From assembly GCA_946406115.1 (NCBI GenBank), contig OX291544.1, positions 23,391,521-23,455,520 on the forward strand: a stretch of 64,000 bases of DNA. The letters run 5' to 3'. Source of the DNA: Apoda limacodes (taxonomy: Eukaryota > Arthropoda > Insecta > Lepidoptera > Limacodidae). Made by a program: the position numbers and the translations under genes. The notes beneath the pieces were generated by a model. The model searched no databases. It was not told the DNA's origin and worked only from the letters and a program-made list of their open reading frames with translations. Positions 38,105 through 49,403 of this stretch are shown here, piece by piece; positions within the stretch are counted from its first letter, which is position 1; every line of letters starts with the position of its first letter.

Positions 38105-38310
38105 TTTAAAATCGACTCGACAAAAAAGGAGGAGCTGAAAATCTGATCAGAATCACAGTTAGAAGTTGATGCAACGCAAGTAAAGTGTGTTATAAACTGT
38201 TAGGTCCATAGACACCAACTTCAAACTGTGATTTAGATCAGATTTTTGGCAATAAGTAATTTTTTTTACCTTTTAAATGCATCGTTTTGAAGTCGGTTGT
38301 TTCTTTTTCT
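38105..38310. repeat. Dispersed repeat related to 16480-16620
   Basis: gtaaagtgtgttataaactg and tagacaccaacttcaaactg match 16500-16560, and cgttttgaagtcggttgttt is a familiar lepidopteran dispersed end sequence. Confidence 0.5.
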
Positions 38311-38616
38311 TAAAAAGTTTTTTGTATCGATCTAATCAAATAGGTAAAAATGTATAATTTTAAAGTCAATTGTACCAAAAGGTTTACTAAGGTGTTCTTT
38401 CGCGTTTTTCACTCATTTAAGATAAAGATCGGGCCTATCTGTACGGAAACATGGGAAAACAATGATGTATTATACCAAAACGTAGCTTTTTTTGAGGCTA
38501 AAGCTTCACCATTAAAAAAATAAAGGTAAGGGAGTTATAATCTAAAAAATAATTAAAAACCGATATTTACAAACATTTACTTCCTTTATAAATAATAATA
38601 CTTCTAACCAATCTTA

Positions 38617-38632
38617 TCTTCTTATATATATA

Positions 38633-38678
<46 letters not shown>

Positions 38679-38895
38679 TACGTGTCACGTTGTTTGTCCG
38701 CGATGGACTCCTAAACTACTGAACCGATTTTGATCAAACTTCGTAACTATCTGTTATTTGATCCAACTTAAAAGATAGGATAGTTTTTATCTCGATCTGT
38801 TAAGTGCGAGTCGGACTCGGGCACTTTAGGTAAAAACCAACTTTCGCCGGGTTACAGAGGGACGGCAGCGGAACAACGTTCGCCGGGACCGCTAG
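38617..38895 (+). mobile_element. Helitron-like element family H3, copy 2, with expanded (TA)n
   Basis: Same 3' body as 35353-35585 (ctaaactactgaaccgattt, acagagggacggcagcggaa, ccgctagt), but the 5' part contains a roughly 45-bp (TA)n tract at about 38632-38676. More diverged than copies 1 and 3. Confidence 0.7.
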
Positions 38896-38899
38896 TTAC

Positions 38900-40177
38900 C
38901 TTATAAAAAGAATTTTCTTGATGCCAGTTTGACATTTCTAGCGTAAAAACTTTTTAAAAATTTTATAAAAATAAAATACAAAATGTCGTTTGCCTACTTA
39001 GTTCCTGTCATTCTTGTTGACGTGTTTTCTTATTATAGATTTATAGAAACCTTGTTTTTATTAGATTACTTACTTCTTATATTATTTTGTTTAAAGTGGA
39101 ACGAAAGAAGACTTGCTTTCCCTGCTATAACTTAGTCTATATTAATAAGAGCTATTTTGGTTGGGAGAATTATAAGAAGAGGGAAAGGTAAGAATCGCCA
39201 AGAAACAAATATTTTGTCGCTTATATGTATTGAACTATTATGCTCTAACGTACCTACTAATAGCTCAGTGCTTGCTTTAATGTAAGTTTTTTAAATACGG
39301 AATACAAGACAGCGACTTTGATTTCATTCAATTCTTTTCAACATTCCTAAACTATCTTCTATTCTGCGACAATTTCATTTCTTTCGAAAATCATAACTTT
39401 TGTCTTTGTTAACATTTCGGTGAGTACCTACGTTCTTTCCATACTACCTTTTGAGAGTCTCGCGCAAAGGAAACATTTCTTGGAACTTTCTTATCGATGC
39501 AAGGATCACCTCGGCACTCTGTCAAAGGCGTTCTTCAGTTCTATAAAAACACAACTGACTTGACTATTTGCAAAACCTTTTTTGATTACGCTTTACAAGG
39601 AAAATACAGGGTTCTTATTGGGAACAGCCTCGCTGTTTCAGGCTATTCGGACTCTGGAACTATATTTTGTCGAAGCAAAAACGTATAGAAGACTGACGTA
39701 CCTCTCGAAACCTCTGAATGACCTTGTATAAATTTTTCTCTCGAATTCCAGAGTGCGAATAGCTCGAGACTGTTACCAATAAGGTCCCTGTTCCTACAAC
39801 TTTCCATATTCGAGTTCCTGCTTGCATGACCCATAGTAAAATTGGCTCTTTTACATTGTAACTAGCCGAAATGATATGCGATATAATCTACTTCTATCCT
39901 GTGTCTGTTTCTCTCTGAAATCGTCAGTTTTTAACTAAACCTACAATGTTTTTCTATTTTTCAATATCAGAGCCCTATACAGCGCCGTATCAAACTGATG
40001 ATGTACCCTATCGGACCCTGATGTAGATGACGCAGACGTCTTGAAATTGCAAAGCAACTTGCAGAGACATCATTTATCATGCCACGTAGTAGGTAGGTAC
40101 CTGGGTATTGCTTTTTAAACCTTCAATCTGTAACACTATTTAAACATATTTGATTGTACAGAAGTGATTTGAAGAAA
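38900..40177. other. Upstream region of the tetraspanin gene
   Basis: Contains copy 2 of the ctcgagactgttcc repeat (39600-39830). An acceptor at 40160 (gattgtacag) lies 17 bases before the assigned ATG and the frame stays open to it, so a coding or leader exon may lie upstream. No other gene seen. Confidence 0.4.
39600..39830. repeat. ctcgagactgttcc repeat family, copy 2
   Basis: gggaacagcctcgctgtttc, ctattcggactctggaacta, ttttctctcgaattccagag and tagctcgagactgttaccaa match words in the copies at 23380-23720 and 62530-62790. Confidence 0.5.
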
Positions 40178-43100
40178 ATGCCATCGTCAAAGGAATCTGA
40201 CAAAAGACGCAATCCTGCGTTTGTGGTGTGGTCAGCATGCTACATGTGTCTGACATCGTTCCTGGCTGTGTTTTGGTCTCTGCTCATATTTCTGTGTATG
40301 TATCAAATTGACTGAATAAAACTGCATTTTAGGAAACTGTTTTGCCTTCCATTGACCAATTAATCTTGTTATATCCGCAGGCTTGACAGACTTGCTATTT
40401 ATCACCGGTGCAGACATAGTCAACGCGTTTCTACTCTTGTTAGGCCTCATCATGTTCCCAACAAACATACACATGCTTTGTGCTATTGCGTGCGGAAGAA
40501 AGATCGAGTGTGTTCTTTGATTTTTTATTTTTATGAACTACTTTCTATTTTATTTTTTTGTAATTACTAGCCAATACATTAGCAAATTATAGGGTTCTTT
40601 AAAAAGGAACTGAGAAATGATTTGATTTTTAAGATATCCGTGATCAATACGTATGGTCAAAATATATAAATCTTTAAAAAATAAATAAATATATTATTTA
40701 TAGATTATGGTAACCGCTCAACATCAGGCGGACCGTACGCTAGTTTGCCGCTTTAGTGGTTTTAAAAAATTACTGTAATGTCTGCGCTAAAACCGCCGTA
40801 GTATTTTTTTTCTTTTTTGTATCAGTACGCTAGAAGTTTGGACATGCAAAAAATGCTAATACGGCGGTCACGAAGACATGATGAAACAGCTGGCCGCTGG
40901 CCGCCCGCAGGTTGAACTGGTTCCCGAACCCAGGATTACTTAATTTCCGCCCTGGGAGGTTGAACCGCCAACCTGTGTAAAGTCTCTGAAGTAGTAGTCG
41001 TGCTTCAGAGGGGGATCATGGACCTTCCGCCCGCCGTGCCAGCAACCGTATTATCTGTGCCGAGCTTCGGCAGTTCTAGTCTCGCACCTTTTGTCCTCTA
41101 AACTGTTTGTGCAATGAACTAGGCAATTTCCGACTTCATGGAGGACTGCCCCTGTGCCCAAAAAGGGCGATAGATTAGATACATCGAATTATAGGCCTAT
41201 CGCTATTACCTTCCTCCTCTCCAAGATGATGGAGCGTGTGATCAACACACAGAAGAATACGACCTGGTCAGTGACCGTCAATATGGCTTTCACCACGGTC
41301 GCTCGACTGGTGACCTTCTAGTGTATCTCACACACCGATAGGGACTAGCCATTAAGAGTCAGGAAGAGGCATTGGCATTTAGTCTGGACATAGCGAAGAC
41401 GTTCCATCGAGGCTGGCGCCGGGGTCTTCTATGCAAGTTGCCATCTTAGGGAGTGCCCGAGTGTTTGTGCACATGGGTGGTTAGCTTTTTGTCCGGCAGA
41501 CGCATACGACCTCTAATTGATGGTGGTTACTCTGATAGCATGGACATTAATGCTGGTGTCCCGCAAGGCTCTGTGGTGGCTCCTACGCTGTTTCTACATG
41601 TTAGACATCAACAACATACATCGATATGCAGATTATAGTACTGGAGACGCTTATTACACGGGTCGTGCAAGCATCCCTCGTTCCGTTGTGGAGTAAAAGC
41701 GTGGAGAACTTTTGCCTCCACTCTGTCCAAGGTCTCTGACCGGGGACGGGAAAACTTGGTCCGATTCACCCTACAAAGACACAAGTCTGCGTGTTCGCCG
41801 CTAAGAAAACCCCATTCACTCTTCATCTCCGAATGCATTGGGATCCTTGGTGCTGACATTTCTAGCGATGTTCAGTTCCGAGATCATTTGCAAGACAAGG
41901 TGAGGCTGGCGTCCAAAACACTTTGTATCCTCGACAGAGCGAAGCAGTACTACGTCGGGGCAAAGGTTGCTGCTTTACAAGTCGCAAGTTCGGCTCCATA
42001 TGGAGTACTGCTGCCATCTCTGGTTGCACCCGGTTACCAGCTTGACTCGGTTCAACGACAGGGTGTGAGAAATGTCGACGATCCCAAATTCAGTGGCTGT
42101 ATCGAACACTTAAGTCTGAGGAGAGATTTTGCCTCCCTGTGTGTGTTCTACCGCTTGTATTACTACTACTACTTTCTCCCAACGCACCGCGCGCCATCGG
42201 CAGGGAATTCATTGTCACACTTTAGAACCGAATTCGTTGCGCACAGTGCGGTTTCAGGGAAACTTCCTTCCGCGAACGCTTGGGTTGTGGAATGAGCTCC
42301 CTGCGAAGGTTTTCTCTAAGGACTACAGTATGGGGTTCTTCAAGAAAGAAGTTATTAGATTTTTGAAGGGTCGGCAACGCGTGAGTGAGATACCCCTGGT
42401 GTTGCAAGCGTCAATTGGCCACTGTGACCGCTTACCATCAAGCGGACTGAAGGCTTGTTTACCACCTTGGTGTTATTAAAAAGAATAAAAAGTCTACAAG
42501 ACAGACAGGCTGCATGAGAGCGCAAAAAATTTATTTAGTGTTGATCGAGTCAGTAGCGTCTTTAATGCTTTAAACTGTGCCTAGGCTGCTGCTGTCCGTG
42601 TGCCCAACATTGATGTGACGGAGAAAAATTAAGTGGTGAAAAGTATTACATTTACTATGAATCAAGCTCTGGTCTGTGTTTGATAACATAGGCTAAGTGT
42701 CTACTTAGGGTTCATCCACTTCGTCGAATATAGAGAAGGTAGTATGAATTGATTCATTATAGTGCATTCTAACGATTAAGGTATCTATTATTATTATTAT
42801 AGTATAATTAGTTTAAAATTTATTGGGCGAGGGGGAGGTCTACCAATCTCACCAAAAGAGAAGGGACTGCCCCCTAAGGTACTTTACTTTCTTAAATACT
42901 AATATTTATATTTTCAGCTATAAAGGTAAAGTGTTCTGCTGCCCGTTGTGGCTTTGTTTGCTGTGGATTATAGCTATCAGTGTGGTTGGTGCCGTGGTGT
43001 CGGGCTGCAGGGTGCGCTGCTGCGAGTGCGCGGCCAAACAGGCCATGTACCACTCCATGAAGTCTTACAGGAGTGTGCCCAAGTATAAGAACTTCATTGA

Positions 43101-46100
43101 CAATCTACAGTGGTATTTAAAGTGTTGCGGGGTAAAAACCTTCCTTAAACTTAAACTAAAATATACTTGCGTACACTATTATACCTATACATACCTAGGT
43201 ACACGAATATAAGAAATACGAAAGGAATATAAGGAGGAAATATAGTTTGTACTAAGCCAGAATTTTTCAGTACTTGTATTATATTAGGATATGGCATATC
43301 ATGGCGCATGCGTCCTAAATGCGATATAATGTCATATAACATCCAAGCATTTTCATCACAACTTTCACATAGTATTTGTAGGATATCGAATATATTGTTT
43401 TATGTCAACATTATAATTATATGATAAAACTATTAGGCATTTTCAGATCCCGGAATTGAAGAGTTCAATTTCTTTCTTTACTGTAATTTTTTTTTTATAA
43501 TTAGAACGCAATTTAATATTTAATAAACGCAATCTTACTCAAATTGATATTTAAATATGCATAAACACTGAAGGACAGTTTAATCTGTAATACATATAAA
43601 TATATTTAATGCTACTTTCGTAGGGGGCAAGGCACCATCAGGCATTCTGGAAGTTCCAGGCTCTGTCGATAAATATGGCGTTTATTTTGCAGCTAAATTC
43701 GTACAAAGACTGGTTCAATCAAGATTGGTATGATAAAACCCGTGACTTCGAGTGGGATCCCGCCGCTAAACTCCATAAACATTCCACCAATGAAGTCACC
43801 GATAGCGTACCTTCGAGGTAGTTACTTAAAGTATAATCTATTTATACCTTTCCTCTAGATTTTTCCGATCTAAAAAAATTCTACTTTCTTCACTTCTTGC
43901 GACTTTGTACCAAGCCAACAGATATTGAATTATAAACAAAGATATCTCATGGTAAAGGTTTTTCGCAGGTAAAACCATTGGGGACTATGTCTTCACGTCG
44001 CAACGGTCAAAACGTTGTGACATAGCTTGATTTAAGGCACAGGAGCAGCTAGAGGCACAGTGTAAAAACTTGTTGTTAATAGGGCTTAATGCTGGATTGG
44101 AAGGACAGATTAATATAGAACAAACCACACTACCTACTACCAAAATTCATGCACCAGCAAAATCCAGGCTAATTCATAATTAGATTTTCAACACACTTGC
44201 TCATGAAGATGCCTTAACTACACCGTTTTTTAGCATCTTAAAAGCGTCCATTATTGTATCCGTTATTTTTTTAAAAATAAATCCTGTGTTTGTTAAAAAG
44301 ATATCAAAATTCTTAGATCCCGTTAAATACCTATTTTCCACAACATTTCAACATAAAATAAAAATATTTACTGTACTTCAAGTGTGTTAAAAACACTTAT
44401 TTTACACTCGTAAGCTATGATCAATACAAACCCTCGCACGGGTGAATCACGGCCTCGCCTTCGGCTCGGGCTGCAACCTATGACCTTTTCAGTAATGACC
44501 AGCCTATTCTATCTCTTGTATCAATGATGTACTATTTCTTTTTAGTTGCTGTAAAAGTGGATCGTGCTTACCTCATTACTTAATGGAATTGGGAACAAGT
44601 TCAATACACACGAAAGGATGTGCAGAACAGATTTATCGAGTCGTTAAAATATTTTTGGCAGCTCATTTGCTTTTGTTTTTGTCAATAGCAATGGCGGCGG
44701 CAAGTTATATTTTTTTCTTGTACAAAACGTGTAAAATATTTCTTTACACTTACTTCGATTTGAATTTCGACAGTTATTTTTTACTTCTTGGATAGAAAAA
44801 TATTTTTTTCGCTAATTTTAGTAAGTACAGTTCCTGTGACTTGAAACGGCGTAAACATGAGCAATCAAATTGTAATTTTAAGATGACTCTTTAAGTATAT
44901 TCTGATAGAACAATAGATAAAGTAGCAAAATTTAGAATTAAAAAAAAAAAGAATTTTTTAAAAACTTGCTTTTCTTAAAGCATTAGAATCATATAAGAAT
45001 TCAATCTAACCGAAAATTGTACTAAAATGTAAAAAATATTTTTTCAAAATGGATATAAATTTTCTTATATCCACGTACGACTGCAAGAAAAGCAAGGCGT
45101 GCACACGCATATTTGACGTGCTAGAGTGTTAGTGGATATTAATTGAGGGTTAATCAAGTGCTTGTATGTATGTACCTACCTTGCTTTTCTTGCAGTCTTA
45201 CGTGGATATAAAAAAAATTATATTCATTTTGAAAAATATTTTTTTACTTTTTAGTACAACTTTCGGTTAGATTGAATTTATATGATTCTAATGTTTTAAA
45301 AAAAGCAAGTTTTGAAAAAAATGTTTTTTTACTTTTTATTATTTTTTATTTTTTAGTGATAATTTAATTGAATATTTATAGTTTATTGCCCAAGTTTTAT
45401 TAGTTGGGTGATGAGAACTTGGAGAACAATATTATGTTCAATTCACGTTCCACCCTAATGTCCACCTTCAGGTGCACTTCCTGCATATGCGAAGAGTTTT
45501 CAAGGGGTTGAAAATGATTTTATTATGAGGTAATTGTGTTAGAAAACACTTTACAATTTCACCCCTTAATATAAAACACGTTTTCTAGCGATAAAATGGC
45601 AGTGTAAATTTTTCCATTAAGGGGTTGTTTACACACCTTAAAAATAATAGGCGGAGCTCAGATCATTTTCACTTTTGATGTAAGATGAGCCTAATTCCAA
45701 AATTTCATGCAAATCGGTGCACAGTAAAAAAATTCGGAGGTAAGACTCTATTTTTCGCTTCAATAACTGCACTAATATTTTGTCGTCTAAATAGTATGTT
45801 AAATGTTTATACCTATAAAAATAGAGTCAAATTCGCACAACCGCGAAAAATAAATTTGTTATGACCTACCGCGAGTGTTGTACTGCACCTTGAATGTGAC
45901 TGACGTTCTTGGAGGGGCGATGACGAGGAATGAATTCACAAGAGAGCTATACTACAGAATAATTCACAAGAGATTGGTTACAATATTACAATAGTTATAT
46001 CTATATACATTTTCCACGAAAGTTGATAAGGTAGGTAGACATTATTGCTAATCAACAGTCCTGCATTCTACTCCTGGCAAGGGGCAACAAATTGTTAAAA

Positions 46101-48614
46101 TTTATGTATAAGTTCTTTCAAGTCTGTATTGTGTTTCATACGGTAATAGCATAAGTATAACTTAGTAATAATGGTTTATATACAGGGTGGCGCAATAAAC
46201 GTGCAATTGCATCGTCTTCTTTGCGGGGTAGAAAGTGCGCGGGCAGGGAGAGCCTACTACTGTTCTATCGTTGGGTAGGCGGGCTCATGGAGTTTTAGTC
46301 TGTTTTAGTCAGCATGAGTCACTTCGATGGGAAGCGTCGCGCATTTTACGAGAGAATTGTTACTAGGCGACTATATTGTTCTGAATATGGAATATATCGA
46401 ATTTGTGAAGCTCCGAGTGCTTATTTAATTAAAATATGGGTAAAGAAACCGGTCCAACGATTAATCCACAAGCAAAAGATCGACCAAGAACATCTAAGAC
46501 CGAAGACAATGTGTGTAATGTCTGTACGAGAAGATCCAATTTCTAGAGATCTTACTTCCGACTTCACAGCAAAGCTCGCATTTGCTAATGAAGTGCTTAA
46601 TCGATTTTCCAATTATGACAATATCCTTTTCTCTGATGAGGCCCATCTCCATATCAATGGGTTCGTAAACCGTCAAAATTGTCGTTATTGGAACAGTAAG
46701 AATCCCAAACTTAAACACCAGAAACCACTGCATAGTCCTAAAGTGACGTGAAGTGGTATCAATCTTTACCAATCAAAAAAAAATTGGTCCATTTTTCTTT
46801 GAAATTGCGCGGGGGCAAAACGTCACTGTTAATACCGAACGCTATGTTGCGATGTTGGAAGGTTTTTTGGCTCCAGAACTTGAAAATTCAAGAATAGTAA
46901 ATTCTAGGACTCATTTTCAACAATTCGGAGCTACCAGTCACACGTTAAATGACTCCATGGCGGTAGTGAAACAGATGTTTTCAAGCAGACTGATTTCTAA
47001 GAGAGGTGATATTCCATGGCCTCCTCGTAGTCCAGACTTGACGCCTCCTGATTTTTTTCTTGGGGATACCTCAAACACATAGTCTACAGCAATAATCCGA
47101 GGAACATCTCTAATAGAATATCCGTGGTGAAATGGCAGCAATTACACCAGCATTACTGAAGAAAGTTTTCAATAATTTCCGTTTGCTGTTAGAGGAGTGC
47201 CATTGTAGAGAGGGTTGTTTTCATCATTTAGATGTTTTTGAAAAAAAATGAACTTCAGTTATTACTTTACAATTTTATTTTAACAAGACCTGTAGTATTT
47301 ATTTTTAATCTTATCTTAATATATATAAATCTCGTGTCACAATGTTTGTCCTCAATGGACTCCTAAACTAATGAACCGGTTTTGATCAAACTTCGTAAAT
47401 ATCTGTTATTTGATCCAACTTAAAAGATAGGATAGTTTTTATCTCGATATGTCAAGTGCGAGCCGGACTCGGGCACTATAGGTAAAAACCAACTTTCGCC
47501 GGGTACAGAGGGACGGCAGCGGAACAACGTTCGCCGGGACAGCTAGTTTATTTATAAATATGCACGTTCTATTGCGCCACCCTGTATTTAATGTACCTCT
47601 AAAACATTTATTTAAATACTTTGCCTCTTCTTTGGAGGGACGAAAACCTCCTACTTACTATATATAAATAATAATGGTAATAGGCTCACCACCTATAACG
47701 TTTGGAATAAAACACCATTGATCAAAGAAATATATTATCAGAAGTCAAAGTTAATAATATCTCTAAATAACCTTTTTGGGGGATAAATGTGGTGTTTAAC
47801 ATACTAGACTTATGTATGAATTAATTTCTCGTTACGGCTTATCCCTTACATTTTTAAAATAGTTAAACTGTGTTGGACCCATGGAAACTTAAATGTTTTC
47901 CTCAATTAGATCATAATACTCTCACTGTTACTGAAGAAAGATACTCCAAAGTCTTACCTGAAGCCGTGCGAACAAAAGATGAACGTGAGGCACATTATGT
48001 CTGTGAACGATAAGTTTCAAGCTTCGAGCGGTTCTTATCTACTTAACGCGGAGGAGAGTGAAGATTTCGAAGAAGATCCATTGAGGGAGTTTCCTGACGT
48101 TGTAGATATTTATGGCGGGTAAGACCATTCAACTTACTCCACGCTGTTGTAGATCTAGATTACGCAGCAGCGAAAAAGCAAAACAAAGCTGTGCTCGTTT
48201 TTAATTCGAAATCTGCAATAGTTCATAGCAAAGTGTATTGATTAAGATTAATATCTCTGGATAAAGCTAAGTAAACTTACTAACCAAGTACCCTCTGTTT
48301 AGGTTTAGGTTGATACCTTAAATTACCTAAGTTTACAGGCTATTAAACAGAAAAAAAGGGGTTTAGAGGTTAGGTGCACTTTTTTATTGTTATTGGAGGT
48401 ATGTTTGTATTTTGTAAAGTAAAGTGAAAAACAGTTTGAAAGTTCTGCTTTTACAACAGTTACAAACAAAGTAATCCCGGGGCTCTTATCCTTTGTACTT
48501 CCTTCTAAAGGCGGGCGAACCCCTGATACAGTCTTCTATACCCAGAGACCCTAGAATTTTAAATAACGTGTTCACCCATCTTTTATTTTTTTCAGGGCAG
48601 TCGGTAGTCGATAA
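40178..48614 (+). CDS. Tetraspanin, peripherin/ROM1-like
   Basis: Exons 40178-40295, 40381-40507, 42918-43131, 43693-43817, 44546-44730, then probably 47941-48118 and 48596-48614 (TAA). Phases agree throughout, giving about 321 residues. TM1 is FVVWSACYMCLTSFLAVFWS; TM2 includes VNAFLLLLGLIMFPTNIHML; TM3 LCLLWIIAISVVGAVVSG; TM4 FLAAHLLLFLSIAMAAASYI. The large loop has the tetraspanin CCG (WYLKCCG), then LNSYKDWFNQDWYD, like the DWF-x-x-QW block of peripherin/rds, then VPSSCC and a final GC before TM4. Tetraspanins organise membrane microdomains. The last two exons are less certain: without splicing at 44730 the frame ends at 44795 (FLYKTC... stop). Intron 2 contains a LINE; the intron before the tail contains a mariner-type element. 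Confidence 0.8.
40680..41117. repeat. Unclassified GC-richer repeat before the LINE
   Basis: ggtaaccgctcaacatcagg, cgtacgctagtttgccgctt and a GC-rich block (ctggccgctggccgcccgca) look like the 3' part of another dispersed element, but I cannot name it. The LINE 5' truncation abuts it. Confidence 0.35.
41118..42485 (+). mobile_element. Non-LTR retrotransposon family A, copy 5 (also YADY)
   Basis: Inside tetraspanin intron 2. Pieces include [28 protein letters not shown], then [20 protein letters not shown] and PNSLRTVRFQGNFLPRTLGL with [20 protein letters not shown]. Multiple indels and stops. Like copy 4 it has Tyr for the second Asp of YADD. The 3' end is gtttaccaccttggtgttat followed by an A-rich tail. 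Confidence 0.9.
44961..45313. repeat. Large near-perfect palindrome, ~135-bp arms, ~81-bp loop
   Basis: The left arm (44961-45097; aaaacttgcttttcttaaag, cattagaatcatataa, gactgcaagaaaagcaagg) is the reverse complement of the right arm (45179-45313; ccttgcttttcttgcagtct, ttatatgattctaatg, aaaaaaagcaagtttt), with a few indels in A/T runs. It lies in the last large intron of the tetraspanin, about 165 bp after the alternative stop. Likely a foldback element; its transcript would form a long hairpin. Confidence 0.85.
45320..46183. other. Tetraspanin intron sequence, no gene seen
   Basis: Includes a repeat-like block (tcaaggggttgaaaatgatt, ccaaaatttcatgcaaatcg) typical of dispersed lepidopteran elements. 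No coding potential. Confidence 0.4.
46184..47590 (+). mobile_element. Defective Tc1/mariner element, DD41D (rosa-like) type
   Basis: Terminal inverted repeats are visible: tacagggtggcgcaataaac with gtgca at 46184, complementary to tgcacgttctattgcgccac with cctgta at 47564. The transposase starts at 46314 (MSHFDGKRRAFYERIVTRRL). Catalytic region: ILFSDEAHLHINGFVN, then HFQQFGATSHT and WPPRSPDLTPPDFF. Counting from the second catalytic position to the last Asp gives 41 intervening residues, the DD41D spacing. The second Asp (QQDGA in relatives) is Phe. A Trp codon has become TGA after SPKVT and there is a frameshift shortly after. A Helitron-like element is inserted in the 3' part. Dead copy inside a tetraspanin intron. 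Confidence 0.85.
47314..47546 (+). mobile_element. Helitron-like element family H3, copy 3, nested in the mariner element
   Basis: 233 bp, same termini as copy 1 (TCTTAATA...cagCTAG, A on the left and T on the right). I count only two substitutions in the body and one near the 5' end relative to 35353-35585. Confidence 0.8.
47941..48118 (+). CDS. Probable tetraspanin C-terminal tail exon
   Basis: Open for 58 codons between an acceptor (ctgaagaaag) and a consensus donor (gg|gtaaga). In phase with the donor at 44730 it reads YTPKSYLKPCEQKMNVRHIM and then an acidic tail, LLNAEESEDFEEDPLREFPD and VVDIYGG. It joins 48596-48614 to add GAVGSR and stop. Composition (acidic, hydrophilic) fits a cytosolic tail after TM4. 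The acceptor has a weak pyrimidine tract; another AG at 47909-47910 would give a different frame ending at VCER. Confidence 0.5.
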
Positions 48615-49230
48615 ATATGTTAATTGCGTTAATTAGAGCTGCTATATTACTTCTTATTCGCTGCAACCAATACTACGTCTGGGTGACAGTATTATGTTCG
48701 TAAAATACAAGAGTGCTTACTAAACTATTACTGGACGACCAGTGATAATGTAACTCGTACATAGGACAGTAGAATAGTATTTTAAAGTTATAGGGTCTGT
48801 CTAGCGGACAGAGTAGAATTTTAACCTTAGCAAGAGCAATCACTTTTCCGGTGTTATTTTTAAGTTGGACTTATCCCAGTGCAGAAATGTACACGAACTT
48901 TAACTTTACGCGTAGTAATAAGAGTTTTTGTACTTTTAATTATTATTTTATAGTATTAAATGCTAAATATTTTCTTCTACACATCTATATTAATTTTGTA
49001 TTGTTTGTAGTTTGTGTAGTTTTAGTCAAAGGGTATATAAAGTGAGGAAAAAATTCCATTTTTGATATCGTGTGTATTATTCAGATTTGCATTACAACTA
49101 ATAAATGTATGAAAAATTAAAGAATATGTTTTAATAAACAATATTTTACTAAAATTATAATAAGGTTGTCTATGTCAGAGTCAAACACAATTTTAGTTAA
49201 GCTATAAGGCTAAACAATCTATTTGCGTAT
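48615..49230. other. Convergent intergenic: 3' ends of tetraspanin (+) and protease homologue (-)
   Basis: Stop codons of the two genes are 616 bases apart. The ORF at 48851-49045 is AT-rich and not recognised. Likely both 3' UTRs. Confidence 0.5.
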
Positions 49231-49403
49231 TTACGTCAAATATTTTTTAATAAAACTGTAATATTTTGATACGCGTGTAAATAGTAATGTCTTGTCTGTA
49301 CTCCCCATAGAGGCAACACCGCGAAGAAAGAAGCGAGTTGTTCCTCGTATGTTCGCGGAAAATACGAGCCCTCCTCCAATGTCACTTGCTGACAATGCCA
49401 TTG
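49231..49403 (-). CDS. Exon: catalytic-Ser region, Ser replaced by Ile; end of gene
   Basis: Acceptor ttattttcag. The frame is MALSASDIGGGLVFSANIRG, TTRFFLRGVASMGS, ending SKYYSFIKKYLT and TAA. GDSGGGLVF of active enzymes is SDIGGGLVF: Ser195 is ATT (Ile) and the preceding Gly is Ser. C191 is replaced by Ser and no C220 is present, so the pair is lost together. Confidence 0.8.

Noticed and set aside
47909..48013. Alternative reading of the tetraspanin tail using the AG at 47909-47910, ending VCER
   Set aside because: It gives a shorter, less tail-like peptide and ignores the 58-codon open frame that runs to a consensus donor. Kept only as a minor alternative.
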